Notes under the pieces: generated by a model | What the model was told of the DNA's origin: nothing | What the model saw: only the letters and a program-made list of their open reading frames with translations | The model's database searches: none | Origin: Falsirhodobacter sp. 20TX0035 | Lineage (GTDB): Bacteria; Pseudomonadota; Alphaproteobacteria; Rhodobacterales; Rhodobacteraceae | Reading direction: 5' to 3' | Length of the DNA: 64,000 nucleotides | Assembly (NCBI RefSeq): GCF_028307215.1 | Contig: NZ_JAQMHV010000011.1 | Span: forward strand, 1-64,000 | Part shown: positions 18,380-27,167 of the stretch, in pieces | How the letters are laid out: every line of letters starts with the position of its first letter | Position numbering within the stretch: position 1 is the first letter of the stretch | Made by a program: the position numbers and the translations under genes

Positions 18380-19527
18380 GCGGCCGTCTTGCGCAGCAGG
18401 TCCAGAAAGTCCTGCTGCGCCCGCGTCGGCTCCCACCCCTTGCGGATCGTGACGCCGATGGGACGCATCGCGTTGGGCAGGGTGATGGGGAGGATGGACA
18501 GCACTTCGGCCTCCACCTCCGCCTGCATGCGGGACAGGCCGCCGAGGTAGTCGCTTTCGCGCAGGATTTCGCGCATCATGATGACGGACGACGTCTCGAT
18601 CACATCGGCCGGCGAACGTTCGGCAAAAAAGGCGTCGAGGATCCCGCGCAGAGGGGTCGAGCGGCGCGGCATTACCCATGGATGCGCCACCAGATCCTGA
18701 AACTCGACCTTGGCGCGCGCCATCAGCGGATGGTCGCGCCGGGCAACGGCCACCACCTCGTCGTCGAACAGGCGTTCCTGCGCGATGTCTTCGATCGGGG
18801 TGGGCAGGCGCAGCGCGCCCAGCATCATGTCGATCTCACCGCGGCGCAGGCCCAGAAGCAGTTCGTCATAACGCCCGTCGATGACATGGAAGGGGAAGTT
18901 TGGCCGCAGCTTCCGGAAGGCGAGGATCGCGCGCGGCAGCCAGCCCGACCGCGACAAGGGCAGCGCGCCGATGACGATGCGCCCGACTTCGCGTCCGTCC
19001 AAGGTGGCCATGTCGGATTCGGCCTGATCCAGTTCCGCCAGCGCCAGCCGCGCCGCCTGCGCCAGTTGCAGCGCCGGCCGGGTGGAGATCATGCCATGCA
19101 CGGTGCGCTGGAAGAAGACGGCGCCCGCCGCCTCCTCCAGCAGGGTGGTGGAGCGGTGGACGGTCGGCTGCGCCAGCCCCAGCCGGTGGGCGGCAAGGGT
19201 GAAGCTTTCCGTTTCCGTCACCGCGACGAGGCTGAGCAGCTGTTGCCACGTCGCCTGCACGCGGATCGCGTGGTGCATGTCGGTTGTGGCCGCGTCCAGC
19301 ATCCGCAGCGCACGCGTGGCGCGCGCATGCAGCAACTCCCCGGCCTCGGTCAGGAAGAGACCTTGCGGGCTGCGGCGGAACAACGCGTGGCCGCATTCCC
19401 GCGTCAGCTTCGCCATCGCCTGCGTTACGGCGGGTTGGGAAACGTGGTTGATCTCGGCTGTGCGCGTGACGGAATTGGTGCGCCCCAACGTCATGAACAT
19501 CCTCAGGTGGCGGATACTCGCGGGCAT
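18367..19527 (-). CDS. LysR-type regulator with two helix-turn-helix segments
   Basis: The 386-residue protein is longer than the usual 300 residues. A first LysR-type helix-turn-helix spans about residues 5-60 (MFMTLGRTNSVTRTAEINHV, then SQPAVTQAMAKL). A second similar unit spans about 95-150 (LLSLVAVTETESFTLAAHRL, then GLAQPTVHRSTTLLEE). An effector-binding domain follows (GRIVIGALPLSRSGWLPRAI). GGAGGAAG just upstream fixes the start at 19527; longer readings add unnatural sequence. It faces the NAD(P)-dependent dehydrogenase and sits downstream of the flavoprotein gene, so either could be regulated. The tandem DNA-binding arrangement is known in a subset of LysR proteins but is uncommon. 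Confidence 0.85.
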   Translation of the reverse strand: MPASIRHLRMFMTLGRTNSVTRTAEINHVSQPAVTQAMAKLTRECGHALFRRSPQGLFLTEAGELLHARATRALRMLDAATTDMHHAIRVQATWQQLLSLVAVTETESFTLAAHRLGLAQPTVHRSTTLLEEAAGAVFFQRTVHGMISTRPALQLAQAARLALAELDQAESDMATLDGREVGRIVIGALPLSRSGWLPRAILAFRKLRPNFPFHVIDGRYDELLLGLRRGEIDMMLGALRLPTPIEDIAQERLFDDEVVAVARRDHPLMARAKVEFQDLVAHPWVMPRRSTPLRGILDAFFAERSPADVIETSSVIMMREILRESDYLGGLSRMQAEVEAEVLSILPITLPNAMRPIGVTIRKGWEPTRAQQDFLDLLRKTAAQLA

Positions 19528-19595
19528 GGGTCTTCCTCCGTTCCCGAGCAGGCTAGGCGCGGGCAGGGGCGCGGACAAGCCGGGGCGCGCCCGGC

Positions 19596-22388
19596 TCATC
19601 CCGCCAGCGCCTTTGCGATCAGCCCCAGCGGGTGGGCGGGGGTGACGTCCGCCAGACGTTTTGCCTGACAGCGGCAGGAAAAGCCGGTGGCGAGCACAGG
19701 GCCTCTGCCCTCCACATGCGCGCGCCATGACAGGTCGAAAAGGGTGCGGGAGGAGGGCTGGTGACGCTCCTGATGGCCGTACAGCCCGGCCATGCCGCAG
19801 CAGCCCGTGGCGGGGGTGGACAGGGGCAGACCCACCGCCGCGAACACCTCGGCCCACAAGGCGCCGGCGTTGGGCTGGCCCGTCACCTCGGTGCAGTGGG
19901 AGAGGAGCGTGGCCTCTGTCATGTGGTGGGCCTGCGGAAAGGATCGGGTCGCGGCCTCGGCGGCAAGGAATTCCTGCGGCAGCAGCACCTTGGGGGTGGA
20001 GATGCCGGCCTTGGGGTAATCCTGTCGCAGCATCATCGCCAGCGCCGGGTCCAGCGCGATCAGGGGCGCGCCCGTCGCCGCGGCGCGGGACAGCTGTTCG
20101 GCCAGCGCCCCCGCCATCCGCCGGAACCCCGCCATGTCACCTGCGCCAAGCGCGGCCTTCCCCGCCGGGCGCATCGGCAGCAGGACGGGGTGATAGCCAA
20201 GGGCGGCGAAGCCAGCGGCGACCTGCGTCTGCACCTCGGCGTCGAAAAGCGCGGTGAACCAATCCTGCACCAGGATGACGGCGTTCGGGGGCAGCGTGTC
20301 CGGCAGGGTGCGCGCCTTTGTCCGGGCCAGCGCCCGTGGCAGGTCGCGCGTGGCGGTCAGCCATTCGCCCACCCGCGCGGCCAACGGCCAGAACGGTGCG
20401 ATCACCGGGGCCAGGCGGACGACCTGCGGGCTGAACCGTTCCGCCGCCAGCGTCAGCCGGTCGGCCAAGGGGCGGGACCGCCGGGCGAAGACGTCGGCGT
20501 AAAAGGCGCTGCGCATGGTCGGGATGTCCACCTGCACGGGGCAGGACGACGCGCAGGCCTTGCAGCCAAGGCAGGTGTCCAGCGCGCCCATCAGGTCCGC
20601 CTCTCGCGCCGCAAGGTCTGGGGCGTCGGCCTTGCGCGCCCCGTGCCAAGCACGCAAGGCATCGGCCCGCCCTTTCGGGCTGTGGCGCACGTCGCCCGTC
20701 GCCTTGAAGCTGGGGCACATCGGCGTGGTCCGGGCGTAGCTGAGGCACTGGGCGTTGCCGTTGCACCGGAAGGCGAGGGTCAGGGGATCACCCTCGGGCG
20801 CGTTGAAGGCGCGGAAGGGCGTGGTCGCGATGCCCATGATGGGGGCGGCGTTGCTGACCAGCTTGCCGGGGTTGAACCGCCCTTCGGGATCGAAAGCGGC
20901 CTTGACGCCCTGCAGGGCGGCATAGGCCTCGGGCCCGATCCAGTCCTTCAGATAGGCGCCGCGCACCCCCTTGCCGTGTTCGCCCCAGAAGATGCCGCCA
21001 TGCTTGCGCGTCAGATCGTAGATGGCGTCGGACACGGCCACCAGCCGCTCACGGTCGGCGGGGCTGTCGATGTTCAGGGCGGGGCGGATGTGCAGGCAGC
21101 CCACGTCCACATGGCCATAGATCCCGAAGCCGAGGCCGTTTTGCGACAGCACGCCCAGAAAGTCGTCGACAAAGGCGGGCAGGTTTTCGGGCGGAACGAC
21201 CGTATCCTCCACGAAGGCGATGGGGCGGGCGGGGCCGTCCACCTTGCCCAGCAGGCCCACGCCGGCCGAACGGACGGCCCAAAGCTCCCGGATCTCGGCC
21301 AGGTCGGCGGCGGTGTGGGTGGCGCCAAGGCCGGGCAGGGTGGCGAGGATCGCGCGGCAATGGTCCAGCTTCGCTGCCAGAGGCACGGGATCGTCGCCGT
21401 TCAGTTCGATGAACACATAGGCAACGGGCTGGCCGGGGGCGGCGCGCAGGCCGGGGGGCAGGCGGGTCAGGATGCCGGCGCGGTCGGCGATGCCCTGCAC
21501 GGTTTCGTCCATCACCTCCACCGCCGTGGGGCCGGCGGCGATCAGGGGGGAGGCGGCCGCCAGCGCATTGCGGAAGCTGTCGAAGCCGGCGACGATCAGG
21601 CGCTTTTCCTTCTCGATCCGGCGCAGCTTCACGCGGATCCGGGTGATGAGGCCAAGCGTCCCCTCCGCCCCGAGGAACAGGCGCCACCATTCGAAGCCCC
21701 CGCCCGGGGGGCACGCGCGTTCCAGATCGTATCCGGTGAAGCGGCGGTTCAGGCGGGGGGTGTTGGCGACGAAGGCGTCGCGGCCCTGACGGGCGGCGGT
21801 TTCGGCGGAGGCCAGCATGTCGTGGGCCCAAGCGGGCGGCGCGATCAGGCTGTCCAGCAGGCCTTCGGGCCGCGCGACCTCCAGTCCTAGGATGTTGTCC
21901 GAGGTCTTGCCATAGATGCGCGAGCCCTTGCCCGAGGCGTCCGTCGACACCATCCCCCCGATCGTGCAGCGGCTGGAGGTGGAGGTTTCGGGCGCGAAGA
22001 ACCAGCCGGTGGGGCGCAGCCGCTCGTTCAGGTCGTCCAGCACGAGGCCGGGCTGGACATCGGCCCAGCCTTCCGTGACGTCCACCGCCAAAAGTCCGTT
22101 CATGTGGCGGCGCAGGTCGACAACGACGCCGCGGTTCAGGCTTTGCCCGTTCGTGCCGGTGCCGCCCCCGCGCGCGGTGATCGCAAGATCCGGAAACTTC
22201 ACCATCACGCGCATCAGCGTCAGAAGGTCTTCCGCGTCGCGTGGGGCCACGATCAGGTCCGGCGTGATCTGGTAGACGGAATTGTCGGTGGACATGGCCG
22301 CGCGCAGGGCGCTGTCGGTGTCGATGTCGCCGCGAAAACCGGCAAGGGAAAGGGCCCGGGCGGGGCCGTCGGTGGGAATGTCGAGCAT
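19596..22388 (-). CDS. YdiJ-type FAD/Fe-S 2-hydroxyacid dehydrogenase
   Basis: The 930-residue fusion has an FAD-binding PCMH domain (ITARGGGTGTNGQSLN near residue 80 and TSSRCTIGGMVSTDASGKGS near 150). An FAD-oxidase C-terminal domain follows, with GIYGHVDVGCLHIRP and FWGEHGKGVRG. Next come the Fe-S region with CNGNAQCLSY, PMCPSFK and CLGCKACASSCPVQVD, and a CCG-type C-terminal part (TGCCGMAGLYGH). E. coli YdiJ of this layout is described as a D-2-hydroxyglutarate dehydrogenase; a related D-2-hydroxy acid is likely here. GGAGG precedes the ATG at 22388. The gene is divergent from a LysR gene, the classic arrangement for control by that regulator. Confidence 0.88.
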   Translation of the reverse strand: MLDIPTDGPARALSLAGFRGDIDTDSALRAAMSTDNSVYQITPDLIVAPRDAEDLLTLMRVMVKFPDLAITARGGGTGTNGQSLNRGVVVDLRRHMNGLLAVDVTEGWADVQPGLVLDDLNERLRPTGWFFAPETSTSSRCTIGGMVSTDASGKGSRIYGKTSDNILGLEVARPEGLLDSLIAPPAWAHDMLASAETAARQGRDAFVANTPRLNRRFTGYDLERACPPGGGFEWWRLFLGAEGTLGLITRIRVKLRRIEKEKRLIVAGFDSFRNALAAASPLIAAGPTAVEVMDETVQGIADRAGILTRLPPGLRAAPGQPVAYVFIELNGDDPVPLAAKLDHCRAILATLPGLGATHTAADLAEIRELWAVRSAGVGLLGKVDGPARPIAFVEDTVVPPENLPAFVDDFLGVLSQNGLGFGIYGHVDVGCLHIRPALNIDSPADRERLVAVSDAIYDLTRKHGGIFWGEHGKGVRGAYLKDWIGPEAYAALQGVKAAFDPEGRFNPGKLVSNAAPIMGIATTPFRAFNAPEGDPLTLAFRCNGNAQCLSYARTTPMCPSFKATGDVRHSPKGRADALRAWHGARKADAPDLAAREADLMGALDTCLGCKACASSCPVQVDIPTMRSAFYADVFARRSRPLADRLTLAAERFSPQVVRLAPVIAPFWPLAARVGEWLTATRDLPRALARTKARTLPDTLPPNAVILVQDWFTALFDAEVQTQVAAGFAALGYHPVLLPMRPAGKAALGAGDMAGFRRMAGALAEQLSRAAATGAPLIALDPALAMMLRQDYPKAGISTPKVLLPQEFLAAEAATRSFPQAHHMTEATLLSHCTEVTGQPNAGALWAEVFAAVGLPLSTPATGCCGMAGLYGHQERHQPSSRTLFDLSWRAHVEGRGPVLATGFSCRCQAKRLADVTPAHPLGLIAKALAG

Positions 22389-22450
22389 GGGTGCGCCTCC
22401 GTCGTTCCGGCAGTTGACCACGGATGCGCACTTCGCGAAAACGGAAAGAC

Positions 22451-23356
22451 ATGAAGCTGAATTCAGAAAACCTGAATTTGAACCTGCGCCACCTGCGCGC
22501 CCTTCACGCCATAGCGCGCGAGGGGACTTTCAGCGCGGCGGCCGCCAGTCTTGGCGTCGTGCCCTCGGCCCTGTCGGAGCTTGTCCGCCAGATGGAGGAG
22601 GCGGTGGGTGGTGCACTGTTCGACCGGGCGCAGCGCCCGCCCCGCATGACGCCGCTGGCCCGCCAGTTCCTGACCGAGACGGAACCGCATCTGGACGGCC
22701 TTGACCTCGCGGTCACCCGGCTGCGCCAGTCGGCGGGGTTGGAGGTGGGTTCGCTGTCGATCGGCACCTCGCCCTCGGCCATCTCGGAACTGCTGGCGCC
22801 ACTGCTAGTGACCTTTCTGGCCAAGCGGCCGCAGATCCGCTGCCACCTCCATGACGACATCGCCGAACGGCTGGCGAGCATGGTGGCGGATGGGCAGCTG
22901 GACATGGCCGTCGCAGGTAGCGCCCATCCTTCGCCCGATCTGCGGCAACGGGCGATCCTGCGCGATCCGTTCGGGCTGGCCTGCCGGATCGACCACCCGC
23001 TGACGGAAAAGGCGCGGGTGACGCTGGCTGACCTGGAGAGCCTGCCGTTGATCGCGGTCGCACCCGACACGGGCACCCACCAGATCCTGGCGCGCAGCGG
23101 CTTGCCCGACGCGACGCTGCACCCCCGGCTGACGGCGCATTCCACCGTGGCGCAGCTGTGCATGATCCGCGCCGGGATGGGGGTGGCGCTGCTGCCGCAG
23201 AACGCGGTCAGCCTGTTCCGCGACCCCCGGATCGCGTTCCTGCGGATCGGGGACCTGGACCTGTGGCGTACGCTTTATCTGCTGGAACCGGCACGGCGTC
23301 CGCCCTCGCCCGTGGCGGCGGCCTTTCTGGACCGCCTGAAGGATCAGTTGGGCTGA
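22451..23356 (+). CDS. LysR-type regulator divergent from the YdiJ-type dehydrogenase
   Basis: The 301-residue protein has a normal LysR layout. The helix-turn-helix spans about residues 13-70 (LRALHAIAREGTFSAAAASL, then VVPSALSELVRQMEEAVGG), followed by an effector domain (GSLSIGTSPSAISELLAPLL) ending in an ALLPQNAV segment. The 62 bases between its start and that of the divergent flavoprotein contain TTCGCGAA, a candidate palindrome for LysR binding. It most likely responds to the 2-hydroxy acid oxidised by its neighbour; this is inferred only from layout. Confidence 0.9.
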   Translation: MKLNSENLNLNLRHLRALHAIAREGTFSAAAASLGVVPSALSELVRQMEEAVGGALFDRAQRPPRMTPLARQFLTETEPHLDGLDLAVTRLRQSAGLEVGSLSIGTSPSAISELLAPLLVTFLAKRPQIRCHLHDDIAERLASMVADGQLDMAVAGSAHPSPDLRQRAILRDPFGLACRIDHPLTEKARVTLADLESLPLIAVAPDTGTHQILARSGLPDATLHPRLTAHSTVAQLCMIRAGMGVALLPQNAVSLFRDPRIAFLRIGDLDLWRTLYLLEPARRPPSPVAAAFLDRLKDQLG

Positions 23357-24057
23357 TCGCGGCGCGAGTGCGGGTTCAACAGCTGCTCCCCAAGTCCACC
23401 CGCTTCATCTTGCCGATGGTCCGGGCGCGCCAGACCAACGCGTGCATCATGGCCACGGTAAAGATCGCTGGTGATCAGCAGGCACCAGCCCAGTTCTTTG
23501 CAGGGCCCGGGTGAGGTATTTCGCGAGGCCCGTTGCCATAAATCGGCACGGCAGTAGTTTCGATCACGGGAACGCAATGCGTCGCGACGAGCGTCAAGCT
23601 CATCCTGTTCCTCACCGTCACTGAGACTCCCGGCCGCCCGAATGCCTGCCGGCGGGTCCCTATAGCTGCGGGTCCAGTCAATGTTCACACGGACCCAGAG
23701 TGGTTGTCGGCCGCCGGCCCGATACGGGCTGGATGCTGACAGAGCGTGGTTATCGCTCCAACAGGATCGGGGCACGAGCCATGTGGAAACAGTTTGTAAG
23801 ACATGCTTCCGCAACCCGGCATCCTACCTCTCCCGACACCTTCCCACGGCGTTAAGCCTCCTGCATTTCCGGGGTTCCGAACGCCGGCAGATGAGGACAG
23901 GGGCAGGTAACACTGCATCGCAGGTCGATCTTCCGGCCCGGAAGACAGGCAGAATGGTGTCTGAAGCCCGCGTCGGCACCTTTCTCCTCTGCGCCCGCTT
24001 CATGCCGTTGTTGCATTGATCCGTCACCTTGGCGCCATCCTTAACAAGAGATTCATC
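23357..24057. other. spacer between metabolic genes and the type III secretion locus
   Basis: About 700 bases hold no recognisable gene. A leftward open frame at 23344-23814 has no ribosome site or motif. The last 40 bases before the 154-residue protein contain CGTCAC (24022-24027), then CTTAAC (24040-24045), and AAGAG as a weak ribosome site. A similar GTCGC-N12-GTTAAC arrangement occurs before the 54-residue protein at 32316, so this may be a shared promoter element. Confidence 0.45.
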
Positions 24058-24522
24058 ATGTCCATCTCCCTTCCCGCCAGTGGCACACCGACCGTCGGCT
24101 CCGATTCTCAGAACGCGCAGTTCGAGGCGAACCTGAACATCGCGAAGTCGAGCCAGATCATCTCCTCCTACATGAACGAGACGGGGCAGGGCGCGATCAC
24201 GAAGGACGGGCTTCAGGCGCTGGCCGACAACCCGGGCGGTGACGTGTCGTCGGAAGTTTCCGCCGCCGCCTCCTACATGATCCGCCACGAGGATGTCTTC
24301 ACCGCGATCGAAACGCATGACGTGGCGGGCGCCGACAACCTGTCGGGCACCTGGAACTTTGACTGGGCGGCGAAGGGCGGCCTTGACGGGACCGCCATCT
24401 CGGCCATCGCCTCAATGGAGGATGCCTTCGATCGCGCCATCGGCAAGTCGGCCCAGATCACGGAACTGACGACCGAGGCGAAGACCGAACTCGACGCCTC
24501 CAAGCAGCGCCCGCAGAACTGA
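24058..24522 (+). CDS. putative T3SS-secreted protein sharing its C-terminus with the 54-residue protein
   Basis: The 154-residue protein starts with a Ser/Thr-rich, low-charge stretch (SISLPASGTPTVGSDS), as secreted type III substrates often do, and has no signal peptide. Its middle (NPGGDVSSEVSAAASYMIRH and VAGADNLSGTWNFDW) vaguely resembles a half repeat of the NopX-like protein at 40582. The last 40 residues (MEDAFDRAIGKSAQITELTT, then EAKTELDASKQRPQN) match the end of the 54-residue protein at 32316 at 31 of 40 positions. Needle, tip or early-substrate roles are all possible; I do not recognise the family. The gene converges on sctT with no spacer (stops at 24522 and 24523). Confidence 0.75.
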   Translation: MSISLPASGTPTVGSDSQNAQFEANLNIAKSSQIISSYMNETGQGAITKDGLQALADNPGGDVSSEVSAAASYMIRHEDVFTAIETHDVAGADNLSGTWNFDWAAKGGLDGTAISAIASMEDAFDRAIGKSAQITELTTEAKTELDASKQRPQN

Positions 24523-25335
24523 TCACGGCAGGACGAGGCGGCGGAGCATCTCCAGCCGCCCGTCCAGCGCCATCACCTGCTGGAACATCAGCGGCGTCAG
24601 GAACACGACATAGACCGTGATCAGCGCCGAGTAGAGCAGGTTCTTCACCGCCAGCGACAGATCGAAGATGTGAAGCTGCGGCGCCATCCGCGACAGGAAG
24701 GCCATCATCACGTCCGTGATCAGGATCGCTATGACGATCGGGCTGACCAGCACCAGCCCCACCTGCAGGATCCGGTCCAGCACCGACAGCATCGCCTCGG
24801 CCGTGGCGGCGTTCATCACGGGCATCATCGCGCCGGCCGGCCACAGCCCGTAGCTGCCGTAAAGCCCGTCCAGCAGGAACAGAAACCCGCCCGACATGAA
24901 GAACAGCGCGACCATCGCGATGCTGAGGAAGGTGGACGTGACGGAGCTTTCGCCCGCCGACAGCGGATCCACCAGTTGCGACATGGTCGATCCGCGCTGA
25001 AGATCGATCAGCTCTCCCGCCACCTCGGCCGCCCAGAAGGGGATGCCGAAGATAAGGCCGATCACCGCTCCCACCGCCAGTTCCTTCGCGACAAGGCCGG
25101 ACAGGCCCAAGACGGAGGGCGTGCCCATCCCCTGCAGGTCCACGAACAGCCCCGGCACGACGGGCAGGGAGATGGCGAAGGCCACCGCCGAGCGGATCAT
25201 CCCCGTCAGGCCCAGCCGCGTGAAGGCCGGCGTCAGCATGATCATCCCCATGGCCCGCGCCATCGCGACCGAAGTCGCCACCAGCAGGGGATAGGTCAGC
25301 CCGGTCAGGGCCGTGGTGACGGCGGTCAGGTCCAT
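24523..25335 (-). CDS. sctT: type III secretion export-gate protein SctT
   Basis: The 270-residue membrane protein is a FliR/YscT homologue with the family's long helices and motifs: ARAMGMIMLTPAFTRLG, KELAVGAVIGLIFGIPFWAA and ELIDLQRGSTMSQLVDPLS. With SctR and SctS it forms the helical export gate at the core of the injectisome. It is the last gene of the leftward arm, directly abutting sctS (its ATG at 25335 beside the sctS stop). Its length matches SctT. Confidence 0.92.
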   Translation of the reverse strand: MDLTAVTTALTGLTYPLLVATSVAMARAMGMIMLTPAFTRLGLTGMIRSAVAFAISLPVVPGLFVDLQGMGTPSVLGLSGLVAKELAVGAVIGLIFGIPFWAAEVAGELIDLQRGSTMSQLVDPLSAGESSVTSTFLSIAMVALFFMSGGFLFLLDGLYGSYGLWPAGAMMPVMNAATAEAMLSVLDRILQVGLVLVSPIVIAILITDVMMAFLSRMAPQLHIFDLSLAVKNLLYSALITVYVVFLTPLMFQQVMALDGRLEMLRRLVLP

Positions 25336-25605
25336 CTACCGCGTCAGCATGGGAAAGCTGTCCAGCATCCGCCCAGCAAGGTTGCCGACCTGCACCGCCA
25401 TCAGCCCGCCCACCAGCAGCAGGACCAGCATCACCGCGATCAGCTTCACCGCCTGCGGCAGCGTCTGGTCCTGGATCTGCGTCAGCGCCTGCAACAGGCC
25501 CACGATCACGCCGATGACGATGGCCACCACCAGCGCGGGCGCCGACACCATCAGCACCACGATCAGCGCGCGGTTCATCTCGGCCAGAAAGACCTCGTTG
25601 CCCAC
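25336..25605 (-). CDS. sctS: type III secretion export-gate protein SctS
   Basis: The 89-residue protein has two membrane helices (MNRALIVVLMVSAPALVVAI and VKLIAVMLVLLLVGGLMAVQ) with the FliQ/YscS linker GLLQALTQIQDQTLPQAVKL. It packs around SctR and SctT in the export gate. The start is a GTG at 25605; no in-frame ATG would keep the first helix. Three bases separate it from sctR. Confidence 0.93.
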   Translation of the reverse strand: MGNEVFLAEMNRALIVVLMVSAPALVVAIVIGVIVGLLQALTQIQDQTLPQAVKLIAVMLVLLLVGGLMAVQVGNLAGRMLDSFPMLTR

Positions 25606-25608
25606 GGT

Positions 25609-26265
25609 TCAGCCCCCGTAACTCAGGATCAGGCCGTGCATCAGGCGCGACCAGCCCTCCACCGCGACAAACAGGAAGATCTTCAGCGGGATGGAGATCA
25701 GGGTCGGCGACACCATCATCATCCCCATCGCCATCAGGACGTTGGCCACGATGAGGTCCACAACCAGAAACGGGATGTAGAGGAGGAACCCGATCTCGAA
25801 CGCGCGGGTCAGTTCGGAGGCGACGAAGGCCGGGATCAGCACGATCAGGTCGTCCGATTTCAGCGTGGCCCGCGCCTCTTCCGACCAGACGGAGGAGGAG
25901 GCGTCCATGAAGAACTGCCGCTCCCGCTCCTCGGCAAAGCGGCTGAGGTAGTCGCGCAGGGGCCCGGCCAGCGTTTCGGCCGCGCTCTGGATGCCCTCCA
26001 CCGTCTCGATCTGCACCGGGTGGGTTTCGAGCTCGCGGTACATGTTCCCGACCAGCGGCGTCGTGACATAGACAGTCAGGATCAGCGCGATGCCGTAGAG
26101 GACGAGGTTCGGCGGCGAAGCCTGCACCCCCAAAGCGTTCCGGATCAGGAACAGCACGACCGAGATCTTGAGGAACCCCGTCATCGTCACGATCGCCAGC
26201 GGCAAGAGGCCGATGGTGGAGATGACGATGATGATGGCCAGAAGGTTCGGTTGGAATTCGGTCAT
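25609..26265 (-). CDS. sctR: type III secretion export-gate protein SctR
   Basis: The 218-residue protein is a FliP/YscR homologue. Four helices are visible with the signature blocks TMTGFLKISVVLFLIRNALG and LIPAFVASELTRAFEIGFLL, then YIPFLVVDLIVANVLMAMGM. SctR forms the pentameric pore of the export gate. Its ATG at 26265 overlaps the sctQ stop (ATGA), indicating translational coupling along the arm. Confidence 0.95.
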   Translation of the reverse strand: MTEFQPNLLAIIIVISTIGLLPLAIVTMTGFLKISVVLFLIRNALGVQASPPNLVLYGIALILTVYVTTPLVGNMYRELETHPVQIETVEGIQSAAETLAGPLRDYLSRFAEERERQFFMDASSSVWSEEARATLKSDDLIVLIPAFVASELTRAFEIGFLLYIPFLVVDLIVANVLMAMGMMMVSPTLISIPLKIFLFVAVEGWSRLMHGLILSYGG

Positions 26266-27167
26266 GATGTTCCGGAAAGGTAAAGGATGCGCAGGCCGGT
26301 GCCGGTGCCCAGCGTCACCCGCTCCCCCCGGCCGGCAAGGGTGCCGCCTAGGCGAAGGTCGGCCGCGCCAAAAGCCGCTACGGGCAGGATGTCGCCGGGT
26401 TTCAGGGCCGCCAGCGCGCCAAAGGTCAGCGTCGTGCGCGCCAGTTCCGCGGTGACGTCGATCATGCCCTCGCCCGCCTCGCGCAGGGGCAACGGCAAAA
26501 GCTCGGAGCGGAGGATCGCACCCTGCGGCTCAAGGTCCAGCGCGGCCCCGAACTCGCCTTCCGCCACGGCAAGCGGGGGGCCGGGTTCCAGCATCACGAT
26601 GTCGCCGGGGCGGAGGGAGGCCGCCTCGTCCCGCGTCAGGACCTGACGGCCCAGCCGGATCGCCATGCCCACGGGCAGGGCGGTCAGGTCGGGGCCGTGC
26701 GGGGGGGACAGGGCGTCAAGATGGTCCGCAAGCTCCGCATCCGGCGTCAGGCCGGCGGTGAAGGTCTTGCCCACGGTGCCCAGCACCAGCGTCAGGGTCG
26801 GCGGCGGTGCGTTTACCGGTTCCAGCCGCAGCGGCCCGAGGCTGTCTTCCAGCGCGGGCAGAAGGTCCAGCACCGCCAGTTCCAGAAGCATCGCCTGATG
26901 TGCCGGGTCTTCCGGCACGGCCTCCAGTTTCAGCGGCTGAAGTAGCCATTCGATCAGGGGGCCCGGCAGGTGCAGGACGCTGCCGCCGATGCGAAAGGCC
27001 GTGCCGCCCGTATCCGCCCCCGCAGCCACCGACAGGGTGACGTCCCGGCCGCCAAGGCGCAGCGCCAAAGGCGCGCGGGGCGCCAGAAGGCGGTGCAGCG
27101 GATCGAGGTCGGGGGCCGGCGCCAGCCGGTCGGCCAGCAGCCGCAGGGTGGGCGAAAGCTCCATCAT
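26262..27167 (-). CDS. sctQ: type III secretion cytoplasmic ring protein SctQ
   Basis: The 301-residue protein has a variable N-terminus and a C-terminal SpoA (FliN-like) domain of about 75 residues (MIDVTAELARTTLTFGALAA, then LKPGDILPVAAFGAADLRLG). An internal SpoA-like stretch lies near residues 150-210 (MAIRLGRQVLTRDEAASLRP). SctQ forms the sorting platform that links the ATPase stalk to the basal body. Gene order between sctO and sctR is the standard one. An internal start making a short SctQ-C product is common in the family; I did not see an obvious one. Confidence 0.88.
   Translation of the reverse strand: MMELSPTLRLLADRLAPAPDLDPLHRLLAPRAPLALRLGGRDVTLSVAAGADTGGTAFRIGGSVLHLPGPLIEWLLQPLKLEAVPEDPAHQAMLLELAVLDLLPALEDSLGPLRLEPVNAPPPTLTLVLGTVGKTFTAGLTPDAELADHLDALSPPHGPDLTALPVGMAIRLGRQVLTRDEAASLRPGDIVMLEPGPPLAVAEGEFGAALDLEPQGAILRSELLPLPLREAGEGMIDVTAELARTTLTFGALAALKPGDILPVAAFGAADLRLGGTLAGRGERVTLGTGTGLRILYLSGTS

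Noticed and set aside
23344-23814. A 156-codon leftward gene beside the LysR regulator
   Set aside because: No ribosome site, unnatural composition, overlaps the LysR end and shows no motif.
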